Shown: positions 6,875 to 15,325 of the stretch, piece by piece
Layout of the letters: every line of letters begins with the position of its first letter
Position numbering within the stretch: position 1 is the first letter of the stretch
DNA from: an uncultured Collinsella sp.
GTDB lineage: Bacteria > Actinomycetota > Coriobacteriia > Coriobacteriales > Coriobacteriaceae
Reading direction: 5' to 3'
Length of the DNA: 28,041 bases
NCBI GenBank assembly: GCA_902470805.1
Contig: CABRHX010000024.1
Location: forward strand, 1 to 28,041
Program-made: the position numbers and the translations under genes
Notes under the pieces: generated by a model
What the model was told of the DNA's origin: nothing
What the model saw: only the letters and a program-made list of their open reading frames with translations
Database searches by the model: none

Positions 6875-7558
6875 ATGTCCAGCAGCTACTTCATGAACCT
6901 GCTCGCCAGCGCGGTCGCCGTCATCTTGGGCATCGTGATCCACGAGAGCGCGCACGCCGCCGCGGCCTGGGCACTCGGCGATATGACGGCCCGTTCGCGC
7001 GGACGCGTCTCGCTCAACCCGCTCAACCATGTCGACCCGTTTGGCACCATCCTCCTGCCGCTGCTGATGCTCGCCGCCGGAGGCCCGGTGTTCGCCTTCG
7101 CCAAGCCCGTTCCCGTCTACCTCAACAACCTCAAGCACCCCAAGCGCGACGAGGTCCTGGTGAGCGTGGCCGGCCCCGCATCGAACATCGCGCTCGCCTG
7201 TCTTGCCGCCGCCCTCATGCGCCTGACCTATGGCAGCCTCTACACCAGCATGTCATTTGCCCTGGCGTCACAGATCATGAACTTCGGCGCCACCTTTATC
7301 GTGGTCAACTTATCGCTCGCGTTCTTTAACCTCATCCCGATCCCACCGCTCGACGGCTCGTCGATCATCGTGCCCTTCCTCAAGGGCAAGGCGCTCGCCA
7401 ACTACTACCGCCTGCAGCAATACGCTATGCCCACCCTCATCCTGGTTTTGTATCTGCTGCCCATGTGGACCGGCATCGACGTGATCGGCCGCTATTTCGA
7501 TGTTACCGTGTATCCGCTTGCTGAGCAGCTGCTCAACTTCGCAATCGCCGGCATCTAA
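6875..7558 (+). CDS. M50-family site-2 protease-like membrane metalloprotease
   Basis: The 227-residue protein has the zinc-binding HESAH (H23-E24-x-x-H27) in its first membrane helix. The second motif NLIPIPPLDG (N152 to about G161) supplies the third ligand, D160. Hydrophobic stretches around residues 5-27, 60-80, 95-115, 130-155 and 185-205 fit the compact site-2 protease core without PDZ or CBS domains. Members cleave within the membrane, often releasing anti-sigma or membrane regulators; the substrate here is unknown. ATG 6875 follows AGGGGAT with good spacing. In many actinobacteria and firmicutes such a gene lies just before scpA, as it does here. Confidence 0.92.
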   Translation: MSSSYFMNLLASAVAVILGIVIHESAHAAAAWALGDMTARSRGRVSLNPLNHVDPFGTILLPLLMLAAGGPVFAFAKPVPVYLNNLKHPKRDEVLVSVAGPASNIALACLAAALMRLTYGSLYTSMSFALASQIMNFGATFIVVNLSLAFFNLIPIPPLDGSSIIVPFLKGKALANYYRLQQYAMPTLILVLYLLPMWTGIDVIGRYFDVTVYPLAEQLLNFAIAGI

Positions 7559-7642
7559 GGTAAACTTACAGGTCGACCGTGCAAAACGGTCGCAACATGC
7601 ACCCAAACCGCGCCGCGAAGGCGCCGTCAAAGGAGGTCGAAG

Positions 7643-8455
7643 ATGTCGTATCGCGTGTCGACGCAGGTCTACAGCGGACCGTTCGACCTGCTGCTGCAGC
7701 TGGTAACCCGCCAAAAAGTAGATATCGGCGCCATCTCCATCAGCGAGGTGGCCGAGCAGTACCTTGCCGAGGCCGAACGCATCGAGGCGCTGGACCTGGA
7801 CGTAGCAAGCGACTTTTTGCTGGTCGCGGCAACCCTTTTGGACATCAAGGCTGCCTCTCTGGTGCCGCAGGAGGCCCCGCGCAAAGCCGATGACGACGAT
7901 GACGAGTTCGATGAAGACCTTGAGGAGCTCAGCACGCTTGACGGCGACGCGCTGCGTGAGGTCCTGATTCAGCGCCTGATTGCCTACAAGCAGTTTAAAG
8001 GCGCGGCGGCAGCTCTCGGTGCTCGCATGCAGGCCGAAAGCCGCATGCACCCGCGTGTGGCCGGTCCCGACCCCGAGTTCTTGGGCCTCATGCCCGACTA
8101 TCTTGCTGGCATTACCTTGCGCGGTCTCGCCGTCATTTGCGCCGACCTCGACGGCAAGCGACAGACCTTCTTGCTGGAGGCCGAGCACGTGGCGCCGCAT
8201 CGCGTGCCGCTCGACCTGACCGTGGCCTCGGTCGACCGCTTTACCATGGCGCACCAAACTTGCACCTTCCGCGAGCTGCTGGACGGCGACGCCACCACCG
8301 AGCAACTCGTCGTCACCTTCCTGGCCATGCTGGAGCTCGCCAAGCGTGGCTCGCTCACACTGAGCCAGGACGAGATCTTTGGAACCATTCAGATCAACCG
8401 CGTCGAGGGCGCCGAGGCCTATGTGCCCGGCGAAGGCCCCGAGCTCACCGAATAG
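7643..8455 (+). CDS. scpA: Segregation and condensation protein A
   Basis: ScpA is the kleisin subunit that bridges the Smc ATPase heads and binds ScpB in the bacterial condensin. The 270-residue protein begins with the family's hallmark (YSGPFDLLLQLVTRQKVDI) and continues ISEVAEQYL, then DFLLVAATLLDIKAASLVP, the conserved N-terminal helices that bind the Smc neck. An acidic linker (Asp/Glu-rich, about 74-90) precedes the C-terminal winged helix (LDGDATTEQLVVTFLAMLEL, then SQDEIFGTIQI) that binds the Smc cap. ATG 7643 has a near-perfect AAAGGAGGTC Shine-Dalgarno site. scpB follows 12 nt downstream. Confidence 0.96.
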   Translation: MSYRVSTQVYSGPFDLLLQLVTRQKVDIGAISISEVAEQYLAEAERIEALDLDVASDFLLVAATLLDIKAASLVPQEAPRKADDDDDEFDEDLEELSTLDGDALREVLIQRLIAYKQFKGAAAALGARMQAESRMHPRVAGPDPEFLGLMPDYLAGITLRGLAVICADLDGKRQTFLLEAEHVAPHRVPLDLTVASVDRFTMAHQTCTFRELLDGDATTEQLVVTFLAMLELAKRGSLTLSQDEIFGTIQINRVEGAEAYVPGEGPELTE

Positions 8456-8467
8456 GAGCAGGCACCC

Positions 8468-9196
8468 ATGTCTAACCTTTCCACGCTGGAGCCAAACAGC
8501 CTCAAAGGCGCCCTCGAGGCGCTGCTGCTCGTTTCGAGCGACCCGGTGAGCGCGCCCGCGCTGGCAGGTGCGCTGGATATCGCCCCCGGCGAGTGCGCGT
8601 CGCTGCTCGCCGAGCTCAAGGTTGAGTACGAGGAGGCCAACCGCGGCTTTCAGCTGCGCGAGGTCGCCGGCGGCTGGCGCCTGTTCACGCATCCCGCCTA
8701 TCACGATGTCGTTGAAGCCTATGTGCTGAGCTGGGACACGCAAAAGCTGTCGCAGGCCGCGCTCGAGACGCTCGCCGTGATCGCCTACCACCAGCCCGTC
8801 ACGCGCGAGGTGGTCAAGGGCATCCGCGGCGTCAACTCCGACGGCGTCATTGCATCGCTCGTGGACAAGGGCCTGGTGCGCGAGCTCGGTCGCGATCCCG
8901 AGCGCGGTCAGGCCATCATCTACGGCACGACCAACGCCTTTTTGGAAAAGTTCGGCCTGCGCTCCACCCGCGACCTGCCCGATCTAGAGCAGTTTGCCCC
9001 CGACGAACAGTCGCGCCAGTTTATTCGCGAGCGCCTGAGCGGCCGCAGCATCCAGTCAACGCTCGAGGAGCAGGCCGAGGACCTGGACGAGGAGCGCGAA
9101 CTGCTCGATACCGATGTTGTGAATGTTGAGGCAGTCGAGGGCGAGGACAACCTGGTCGTCGACAAGACCTCGGAGGATATGCATGACGAGGACTAA
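8468..9196 (+). CDS. scpB: Segregation and condensation protein B
   Basis: ScpB dimerises and binds ScpA, completing the Smc-ScpAB condensin that helps separate chromosomes. The 242-residue protein has two winged-helix domains: LKGALEALLLVSSDPVSAPA at the front, then the conserved block LSQAALETLAVIAYHQPVTR and EVVKGIRGVNSDGVIASLVD. The motif for the final wing is LVRELGRDPERGQAIIYGTT. The C-terminal 60 residues are strongly acidic (Glu/Asp repeats), a tail seen in several actinobacterial ScpBs. ATG 8468 follows TAGGAGCAGG. The pseudouridine synthase gene starts inside its last codons. Confidence 0.96.
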   Translation: MSNLSTLEPNSLKGALEALLLVSSDPVSAPALAGALDIAPGECASLLAELKVEYEEANRGFQLREVAGGWRLFTHPAYHDVVEAYVLSWDTQKLSQAALETLAVIAYHQPVTREVVKGIRGVNSDGVIASLVDKGLVRELGRDPERGQAIIYGTTNAFLEKFGLRSTRDLPDLEQFAPDEQSRQFIRERLSGRSIQSTLEEQAEDLDEERELLDTDVVNVEAVEGEDNLVVDKTSEDMHDED

Positions 9197-10148
9197 CCAA
9201 GCAGGGGAGACACGCATCGCCGGCGCCACGGACTTGCCCGCAACCGACGCCCAGCCCGTCTATCCGCATACCATGCGCCTGCAGCGCTTTTTGGCGCGTG
9301 CGGGCGTAGCGAGCCGCCGCGGGTCGGAGGACCTGATGACCGCCGGCCGCGTGACGGTTAACGGCGAGGTTGCGACCGAGCTGGGCACCAAGGTCGATGT
9401 CGACCGCGATCACATCGAGGTCGACGGCATGCCCGTCAAGCTCAACCAGGGCGCCGTGTACCTGATGCTCTACAAGCCGACCGGCTACCTTACCACCATG
9501 AGCGATCCGCAGGAGCGCCCTTGCGTGGCTGATCTGGTCCCGCGCGACCGCTTTCCGGGGCTCTTCCCGGTGGGTCGCCTGGACCGCGACACCACGGGCC
9601 TTTTGCTCTTTACCACCGACGGCGACCTGTCGCAGGACCTGCTGCACCCCAGCAAGCACGTCTACAAGACCTACCAGGCGCTCGTGGACGGGCAGCTGAC
9701 CGACCGCGATCTGGACCCGCTCCGCCGTGGCATCGAGCTCGACGACGGCCTATGCCAGCCGGCAATCTGCCGCGTCATCACCGCACGCGAGGCCGAGGCC
9801 GTGGCGCCACAGGGCGTCAGGCCCGGCACCACCGCCGTGGAGGTCATTATCCGCGAGGGTCGCAAGAATCAGGTTAAGCGCATGTTGAACAAGATTCACC
9901 ATCCGGTAATCCGCCTGCACCGCTGCAACTTTGCCGGCCTTGAGCTCAAGGACGTGGCCAAGGGCTCGTGGCGCGAACTCACCGATCGCGAGGCGCAGAT
10001 CCTCAAGGCCGGCGGCATCCCGCCCAAGCAGGCCAGCTCCAAGCGCGTCGCCGCGCCGGCGACCAACACCGCCAGCCGCACGCGTCACCACGGCAGCCAC
10101 GGCTCCGCACCCAAGCGCAACACCTACCGCGAGCGATACACGGGCTAG
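9183..10148 (+). CDS. rluB: RsuA/RluB-type rRNA pseudouridine synthase
   Basis: The 321-residue protein is predicted to convert a uridine of 23S rRNA (or 16S, in RsuA types) to pseudouridine. An S4 RNA-binding domain (MRLQRFLARAGVASRRGSED to HIEVDG, about residues 31-80) is followed by the catalytic domain with LMLYKPTGYLTT. The motif PVGRLDRDTTGLLLFT carries the catalytic aspartate (about D134), and the C-terminal motif is EGRKNQVKRML. A basic Ala/Arg/His-rich tail of about 40 residues may add RNA contacts. ATG 9183 has GGAGG six nt upstream and overlaps scpB by 14 nt; ATG 9273 would give only the S4 core. The scpAB-rluB-cmk order is common in Gram-positive bacteria. Confidence 0.92.
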   Translation: MTRTNQAGETRIAGATDLPATDAQPVYPHTMRLQRFLARAGVASRRGSEDLMTAGRVTVNGEVATELGTKVDVDRDHIEVDGMPVKLNQGAVYLMLYKPTGYLTTMSDPQERPCVADLVPRDRFPGLFPVGRLDRDTTGLLLFTTDGDLSQDLLHPSKHVYKTYQALVDGQLTDRDLDPLRRGIELDDGLCQPAICRVITAREAEAVAPQGVRPGTTAVEVIIREGRKNQVKRMLNKIHHPVIRLHRCNFAGLELKDVAKGSWRELTDREAQILKAGGIPPKQASSKRVAAPATNTASRTRHHGSHGSAPKRNTYRERYTG

Positions 10149-10214
10149 GCAACCCGCCGCGCCCCAACGCCCGCGAACCATACCAGCACATCAACCACCG
10201 AAAGGAAGCATTGC

Positions 10215-10901
10215 ATGATCGTCGCCATCGACGGCCCCGCCGGTTCCGGCAAGTCCACCATCGCCAAGGAGATTGCCCGCCAGCTGGGCTTTAACAAGCT
10301 CGACACGGGCGCCATGTACCGCGCCGTCACCTTCGCCGCGCTCGACCGCGGCATCGACCTGGACGACGAGGCAGCCATCGACGCCCTCGCCGAGCAGATC
10401 GAAATCCGCTTTACCAACGGCACCGGCGAGGACACGCGCCTGACCATTGACGGCCAGGACGCTTCGGCCGCCATCCGTACCCCGCAGGTCGACGCCAACG
10501 TGTCCAAGGTCTCGGCCTATCCGGGCGTGCGCGCCGCCATGCTCATCCATCAGCGCCGTGCCGCCGAGGACCGCGATATCGTGGCCGAGGGTCGCGACAT
10601 CGGCACCGTCGTGTTCCCCAACGCGCAGGTCAAGGTGTTCCTGACCGCCGACCCGCGTGAGCGCGCCCGCCGCCGCGTGCTGCAGCGTCACCAAAACGAT
10701 GCCCAGCCGCTCACGTCCGAGCAGCTCGAAGCCGAGGTCGACGAGACCCTCGACGCCCTTAAGCAGCGCGACAAGCTCGACAGCAGCCGCGAGGTCGCCC
10801 CGCTCGTGCCCGCCGAGGACGCCGTGCACGTCGACTCCACCGCCCACGCCATCGACGAGGTTGTACGCATCATCGAGGACCTCATCAACCAAAGGAGGTA
10901 G
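10215..10901 (+). CDS. cmk: Cytidylate kinase
   Basis: This enzyme phosphorylates CMP and dCMP to the diphosphates using ATP, in pyrimidine salvage in the cytosol. The 228-residue protein starts with IDGPAGSGKST, the P-loop (about residues 5-15), followed by LGFNKLDTGAMYRAVT, the CMP-binding segment typical of the family. VVAEGRDIGTVVFPNAQVKVFL-type residues (written here in part: AEGRDIGTVVFP) and the Arg-rich lid (DPRERARRRVLQRHQ) follow. The start has AAAGGAAG upstream. A 66-nt gap separates it from rluB, and the acyltransferase follows after 3 nt. Confidence 0.96.
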   Translation: MIVAIDGPAGSGKSTIAKEIARQLGFNKLDTGAMYRAVTFAALDRGIDLDDEAAIDALAEQIEIRFTNGTGEDTRLTIDGQDASAAIRTPQVDANVSKVSAYPGVRAAMLIHQRRAAEDRDIVAEGRDIGTVVFPNAQVKVFLTADPRERARRRVLQRHQNDAQPLTSEQLEAEVDETLDALKQRDKLDSSREVAPLVPAEDAVHVDSTAHAIDEVVRIIEDLINQRR

Positions 10902-10904
10902 CCC

Positions 10905-11633
10905 ATGCGCCTGTTTAAGCAGACGCCCGAGGATTATTACAGCGCCCCCTACGCCGAGTTTCCGGCGCTCATCCGCGGCACCGTCGTCGTGGTCATGGCA
11001 ATCCTCTGGGCTTTCTCTAAGCTCATGTGGCGCTGGAAGGTAGAGGACGCCGATCTGCTGTTTGAGCGCCAGGAAGGCCGCGGCAGCGTGGTCATCTGCA
11101 ACCACACCTCGATGGCCGAGCTCTTGGCCGTGGAGACGGCGCTGTTCTTTGGGGGGCGCCGCATTCGCCCCATCTTTAAGTCCGAGTTCGCCAAGAGCAA
11201 AATTGTGCGCTGGGCCTTTAGCCGCGTTGGCGGCATCCCCGTGGAGCGCGGTACTGCCGATATGAAGTGCCTGCGCGCCGCTCAGCATGCGCTGCAGCGC
11301 GGCGAGGACGTCCTGATCTTCCCTGAGGGCACGCGCATCCGCTCGCGCGAGATCAAGCCCGAGGTCCACGGCGGTTTTGCGCTCATCGCTCAGATGGGCA
11401 AGGCGCCCGTCAACCCGCTCGCCATCTGCGGCTGGTCCGACATCACGCCCGCGGGCAAAAAGCTCATGCGTCCCAAGAAGTGCTGGATCCGCGCCGGCAA
11501 GGCCGTCTCGTTTTCCGATGCACCGGCTGGGCTTAAGCGCAAGGAGCGCCTGGCATGGTTTGAGTCCGAAGCCATGAATCGTGTCTACGCCATGCGCGAT
11601 GACTTGTGCGCCGAGCATCCTGGCAGGTTCTAG
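10905..11633 (+). CDS. plsC: PlsC-like 1-acylglycerol-3-phosphate acyltransferase, with an H-x4-E active site
   Basis: The 242-residue protein should transfer an acyl group to lysophosphatidic acid, making phosphatidic acid at the membrane. A hydrophobic N-terminal helix (about 23-42) anchors it. The catalytic block is NHTSMAE (H67 and E72) where the family normally has NHxSxxD, so the acidic partner is Glu instead of Asp. The glycerophosphate-binding motif FPEGTR (139-144) and the segment GGIPVERG (109-116) are intact. ATG 10905 has a perfect AAAGGAGG. In this gene train, gpsA and plsY supply the earlier steps of the same pathway. The cmk-plsC pairing is common in Gram-positive bacteria. Confidence 0.88.
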   Translation: MRLFKQTPEDYYSAPYAEFPALIRGTVVVVMAILWAFSKLMWRWKVEDADLLFERQEGRGSVVICNHTSMAELLAVETALFFGGRRIRPIFKSEFAKSKIVRWAFSRVGGIPVERGTADMKCLRAAQHALQRGEDVLIFPEGTRIRSREIKPEVHGGFALIAQMGKAPVNPLAICGWSDITPAGKKLMRPKKCWIRAGKAVSFSDAPAGLKRKERLAWFESEAMNRVYAMRDDLCAEHPGRF

Positions 11634-11635
11634 CC

Positions 11636-12535
11636 ATGGGCGAGGAAGTTATAAACACCGCCGAGGCTGTGCTCGGCAAGGCAGACGCCCCCATCATCGA
11701 AATCGCCGCCCACGCCGGCACCTGCTACGGCGTGCAGCGTGCGCTCGATATGGCCCTGGCGGCAGCCCCACAGGCGGGGGAGAACGCTCAGGTCCACACC
11801 CTGGGCCCGCTCATCCATAACCCCATCGTGGTGCGCGAGCTTTCCGAGGCGGGCGTCGGTCTGGCCGAGACCCTGGACGATGCCACAACCGGCACCGTGA
11901 TCATCCGCGCCCACGGCGTGGTGCCGCAGGTGATCGATGCCGCTCGCGAGCGCGGCCTTAACGTCGTCGACGCCACGTGCCCCTACGTGAAGAAGGTCCA
12001 TTTGGCCGCCGAGCGCCTGGTGCGCGAGGGCTACCGCGTGGTGGTCGTAGGCGAGCCGGGTCACCCCGAGGTCGAGGGCATTCTGGGCCACGCTGGCAAT
12101 GACGCACAGGTCGTGAGTTGCGCTGCCGATGCGGACGCGCTACAGCTCAAGGGCAAGGTGGGCCTCGTTGTGCAGACCACTCAGACCGCGCAGAATCTCG
12201 CCGAAGTCGTGGCCGCTATCACCACGCGCGTGCAGGAGCTGCGTGTGATCAACACCATCTGCGCCGCCACGAGTGAGCGTCAACAGGCAGCAGCCACACT
12301 TGCCAACCGCTGCGACTGCATGGTCGTCGTGGGCGGCAAGAACTCGGGCAACACCCGTCGCCTGGCACAGATTTGCGCGGACGCCTGCGAGCGCACGTAT
12401 CACATCGAGGAAGCTTCCGAGCTCCAGGCCGCGTGGTTTACCGACGCTCACCACATCGGCATCACCGCCGGAGCCTCCACCCCGCAAGAACACATCGAGC
12501 GCGCCGTAACGCGCATCAAGGAGCTTTGCCGCTAA
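11636..12535 (+). CDS. ispH: 4-hydroxy-3-methylbut-2-enyl diphosphate reductase
   Basis: IspH is the last enzyme of the MEP isoprenoid pathway, reducing HMBPP to IPP and DMAPP with a [4Fe-4S] cluster. The 299-residue protein has its three cluster cysteines in family context: GTCYGVQRA (C30), DATCPYVKKVH (C115) and NTICAATSERQQ (C209). The substrate-binding segments (THTLGPLIHNP-like HTLGPLIHNP, RAHG, GEPGHPEVEG and GGKNSGNTRRL) are all present. ATG 11636 starts 2 nt after the plsC stop with only a weak Shine-Dalgarno site, so it may rely on coupling. The N-terminus is about 15-20 residues longer than the E. coli enzyme. Confidence 0.96.
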   Translation: MGEEVINTAEAVLGKADAPIIEIAAHAGTCYGVQRALDMALAAAPQAGENAQVHTLGPLIHNPIVVRELSEAGVGLAETLDDATTGTVIIRAHGVVPQVIDAARERGLNVVDATCPYVKKVHLAAERLVREGYRVVVVGEPGHPEVEGILGHAGNDAQVVSCAADADALQLKGKVGLVVQTTQTAQNLAEVVAAITTRVQELRVINTICAATSERQQAAATLANRCDCMVVVGGKNSGNTRRLAQICADACERTYHIEEASELQAAWFTDAHHIGITAGASTPQEHIERAVTRIKELCR

Positions 12536-12537
12536 TC

Positions 12538-13980
12538 ATGGACCAGACCGTACCCGCATACGCCGCCGAGGTGGCCGATTACGGGCGCAGCCGCGACCCC
12601 GAGCCGGGTGAGGGCGCGCTCGTAAAGAACGTGCGTCCCGAATCGCCCGCGTGGGATGTGGGTATCGAGCCGGGCATGCGCGTACTTACGGTCAACGGCG
12701 AGCAGCTTACCGATATGATCGTGTGGCTCTGGGAAGCCGACGACGACACCGTCGACCTCGAGGTTTTCGACCCGCGCGACAACAGCGTCACCTCCGTCGA
12801 GCTCGACCGCTTCCCGGGCGAGGACTGGGGCCTGGAGTTCGATGGACCCATCTTTGACGGCATGCGCACCTGCGTCAACGCCTGCGTGTTCTGCTTTATG
12901 ACCATGCTACCCAAGGGCGGTCGCTCCACGCTCTACATTCGCGACGACGACTACCGCCTAAGCTTTTTGCAGGGCAACTTTGTCACGCTCACGAACCTCA
13001 CCGACGAGGACGTGCAAAACGTCATCCAGCGCAACATGAGCCCCATGAACGTATCGGTCCACGCCGTGAGCCCCGACGTCCGCCGCCGCATGATGGGCCG
13101 CAACGCCCAGCGCGGCATGGACGTGCTCGAGGCCATCATGGCCGCCGGCATAGAGATTCACGCGCAGATCGTGTTGTGCCCCGGCATGAACGACGGCGAG
13201 GAGCTGGAAAAGACCCTGCGCTACTGCGAGGAACACGAGCAGATTACCAGCTTGGGCATCGTGCCGCTCGGCTTTACCAAACACCAGAACCGTTTTAGCT
13301 GGTCCTACAGCGACAAGCCCGAGCTAGCGCGCGAGACCATCGCCATGATCAGGCCCTTCCAGGACCGTGCCTACGAGCGCTTTGGCCGCCACACCTTCCA
13401 GATGAGCGACGAGTTCTATCTGGACGCCGGCATCGATCCTCCCGAGGCAGACTTTTACGACGGTTACCCGCAGTACTACGACGGCATTGGCATGATCCGC
13501 TCATATCTGGACGAGACCGACGACGTGCTGGCTACCGACGCCGAGCGTCTGGCCCGCGCCCGCGCTGGCATTGCCGAGCGCAACCAGCACCTGCTGTGCC
13601 TCTCCGGCGCCAGCGCGCGCGACACCGTGGCGCGCTTTGTGGAGTCGCCGTATGGTCTCGCCGGCACCGTCACAGCCATCAAGAACCGCTACTTTGGCGG
13701 CAACGTGGACGTGACCGGCCTCATCGTCGCGTGTGACATTCTGGAGCAGCTGCCCCAAGATCTGTCGGGGGTTATGCTCTTTGTGCCTAAGCTCATGTTC
13801 AACGCTGACGGCATGACGCTTGACGAGTATCATCGTGACGATTTACTCGCAAGCCTTACCGGTCGCGGCGCCGAGGTTCATGTGGTGTCGACCATGCCGC
13901 ATGAGCTGCTCGATACCCTGGAGCACATCCTTGGCATTGTGCCCGCAGACTCTAACACTTCCACTGACCCTACCCATTAA
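12538..13980 (+). CDS. PDZ/radical SAM protein with DUF512
   Basis: The 480-residue protein has an N-terminal PDZ-like segment (VRPESPAWDVGIEPGMRVLT, VNGEQL). A radical SAM core follows whose CVNACVFC (C112, C116 and C119, spacing Cx3Cx2C) should bind the [4Fe-4S] cluster. The DUF512 part begins around SLGIVPLGFTKHQN. The family is widely conserved in Gram-positive anaerobes, very often next to der, plsY and gpsA as here, but its reaction is not known to me. A gene with this layout is sometimes annotated as a Fe-S oxidoreductase. ATG 12538 lies 2 nt after the ispH stop. The upstream extension of the open frame is an Arg/His-rich shadow of ispH. Confidence 0.93.
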   Translation: MDQTVPAYAAEVADYGRSRDPEPGEGALVKNVRPESPAWDVGIEPGMRVLTVNGEQLTDMIVWLWEADDDTVDLEVFDPRDNSVTSVELDRFPGEDWGLEFDGPIFDGMRTCVNACVFCFMTMLPKGGRSTLYIRDDDYRLSFLQGNFVTLTNLTDEDVQNVIQRNMSPMNVSVHAVSPDVRRRMMGRNAQRGMDVLEAIMAAGIEIHAQIVLCPGMNDGEELEKTLRYCEEHEQITSLGIVPLGFTKHQNRFSWSYSDKPELARETIAMIRPFQDRAYERFGRHTFQMSDEFYLDAGIDPPEADFYDGYPQYYDGIGMIRSYLDETDDVLATDAERLARARAGIAERNQHLLCLSGASARDTVARFVESPYGLAGTVTAIKNRYFGGNVDVTGLIVACDILEQLPQDLSGVMLFVPKLMFNADGMTLDEYHRDDLLASLTGRGAEVHVVSTMPHELLDTLEHILGIVPADSNTSTDPTH

Positions 13981-13990
13981 AGGAGAGCAG

Positions 13991-15325
13991 ATGAAACCTA
14001 TCGTCGCCGTCGTCGGACGCCCCAACGTGGGCAAGTCCACGCTCGTTAACCGCCTGGCCCAGACCTCGGACGCCATCGTCCACGAGTCCCGCGGCGTCAC
14101 GCGCGACCGCTCGTACCACACGGCCGATTGGAACGGCCGCGAGTTCACCATCGTCGACACGGGCGGCATCGAACCGCTCAAGAGCGATGACGTCTTCGCC
14201 ACGTCCATTCGCGACCAGGCCCTCGCCGCCGCCGAGGAAGCCGCCGTCATCCTGTTTGTGGTCGACGGCCGCACCGGCGTCACCGAGGAGGACGAGTCGG
14301 TCGCCCGCATGCTCAAGCGCTGCGACAAGCCGGTCTTTCTGCTGGTGAACAAGCTCGACAACCCCGATCGCGAGAACGACAGCATCTGGGAGTTCTATTC
14401 GCTCGGTATCGGCGAGCCCACGCCGCTCTCGGCCCTGCACGGCCACGGCACGGGCGACCTGCTCGACGACATCGTGGCCCTGCTTCCGGAGGAAGAGGAC
14501 GAGGTCGCCGATGAGTTCCCCGACGCGCTGAACGTCGCCATCATCGGCCGCCCCAACGCCGGTAAGTCTTCGCTGTTCAACCGCATCCTGGGCGCCGACC
14601 GCTCCATCGTGTCCAACATTGCCGGCACGACGCGCGACGCCATCGACACGGTCGTCGAGCGCAACGGCAAGCACTACCGCATGGTCGACACCGCGGGCAT
14701 TCGCAAGAAGAGCACCGTGTACGAGAACATCGAGTACTACTCCATGGTTCGCGGCCTGCGCGCCATCGACCGCGCCGACGTGGCGCTGCTCGTCGTCGAC
14801 GCCTCCGTGGGCGTTACCGAGCAGGACCAGAAGGTCATGGGTCTTGCCATCGAGCGCGGCTGCGCCATCGTGGTGCTGCTCAACAAGTGGGATCTGCTCG
14901 ACGACGACCGTAAGCGCGAGGCCTGCATGGAGACCATCGACCGCCGTCTGGGCGTCATGGCTCCCTGGGCTCAGTACTTGCGCATCTCGGCCCTGACCGG
15001 CCGCAGCGTCGAGAAGATCTGGGCGATGGTCGACGCGGCCGAAAAGACGCGCTCGCAAAAGATCTCCACCTCGCGCCTCAACACGTTCCTCACCGACCTG
15101 CGCGAGTTTGGCCACACCGTGGTGGACGGCAAGCGCCGCCTGCGCATGCACTACGTGACCCAGACGGGCGTCAACCCGCCGACGTTTACGTTCTTTGTCA
15201 ACCACAGCGACCTGGTCAACGACACCTACCAGCGCTACGTGGAGAACCGCATGCGCTCGACCTTCGATTTTTCCGGTACGCCCATTCGACTCTTCTTTAG
15301 GAAGAAGGAGCAAAAGGATGCTTAA
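13991..15325 (+). CDS. der: Ribosome biogenesis GTPase Der (EngA)
   Basis: Der is a double GTPase needed for 50S subunit assembly. The 444-residue protein has two G domains: G1 motifs GRPNVGKS (about 9-16) and GRPNAGKS (about 186-193). Each has its DTGG/DTAG G3 motif and an NKxD G4 motif (NKLDNPD, NKWDLLDD). An acidic linker (PEEEDEVADEFPD) joins them. The C-terminal KH-like domain ends in FDFSGTPIRLFFRKKE. ATG 13991 follows AGGAGAGC. The stop overlaps plsY by 8 nt. Confidence 0.97.
   Translation: MKPIVAVVGRPNVGKSTLVNRLAQTSDAIVHESRGVTRDRSYHTADWNGREFTIVDTGGIEPLKSDDVFATSIRDQALAAAEEAAVILFVVDGRTGVTEEDESVARMLKRCDKPVFLLVNKLDNPDRENDSIWEFYSLGIGEPTPLSALHGHGTGDLLDDIVALLPEEEDEVADEFPDALNVAIIGRPNAGKSSLFNRILGADRSIVSNIAGTTRDAIDTVVERNGKHYRMVDTAGIRKKSTVYENIEYYSMVRGLRAIDRADVALLVVDASVGVTEQDQKVMGLAIERGCAIVVLLNKWDLLDDDRKREACMETIDRRLGVMAPWAQYLRISALTGRSVEKIWAMVDAAEKTRSQKISTSRLNTFLTDLREFGHTVVDGKRRLRMHYVTQTGVNPPTFTFFVNHSDLVNDTYQRYVENRMRSTFDFSGTPIRLFFRKKEQKDA

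Noticed and set aside
7310..8791. Long minus-strand open frame across the M50 and scpA genes
   Set aside because: It spans two well-supported plus-strand genes, has no recognisable domain, and has shadow-like composition.
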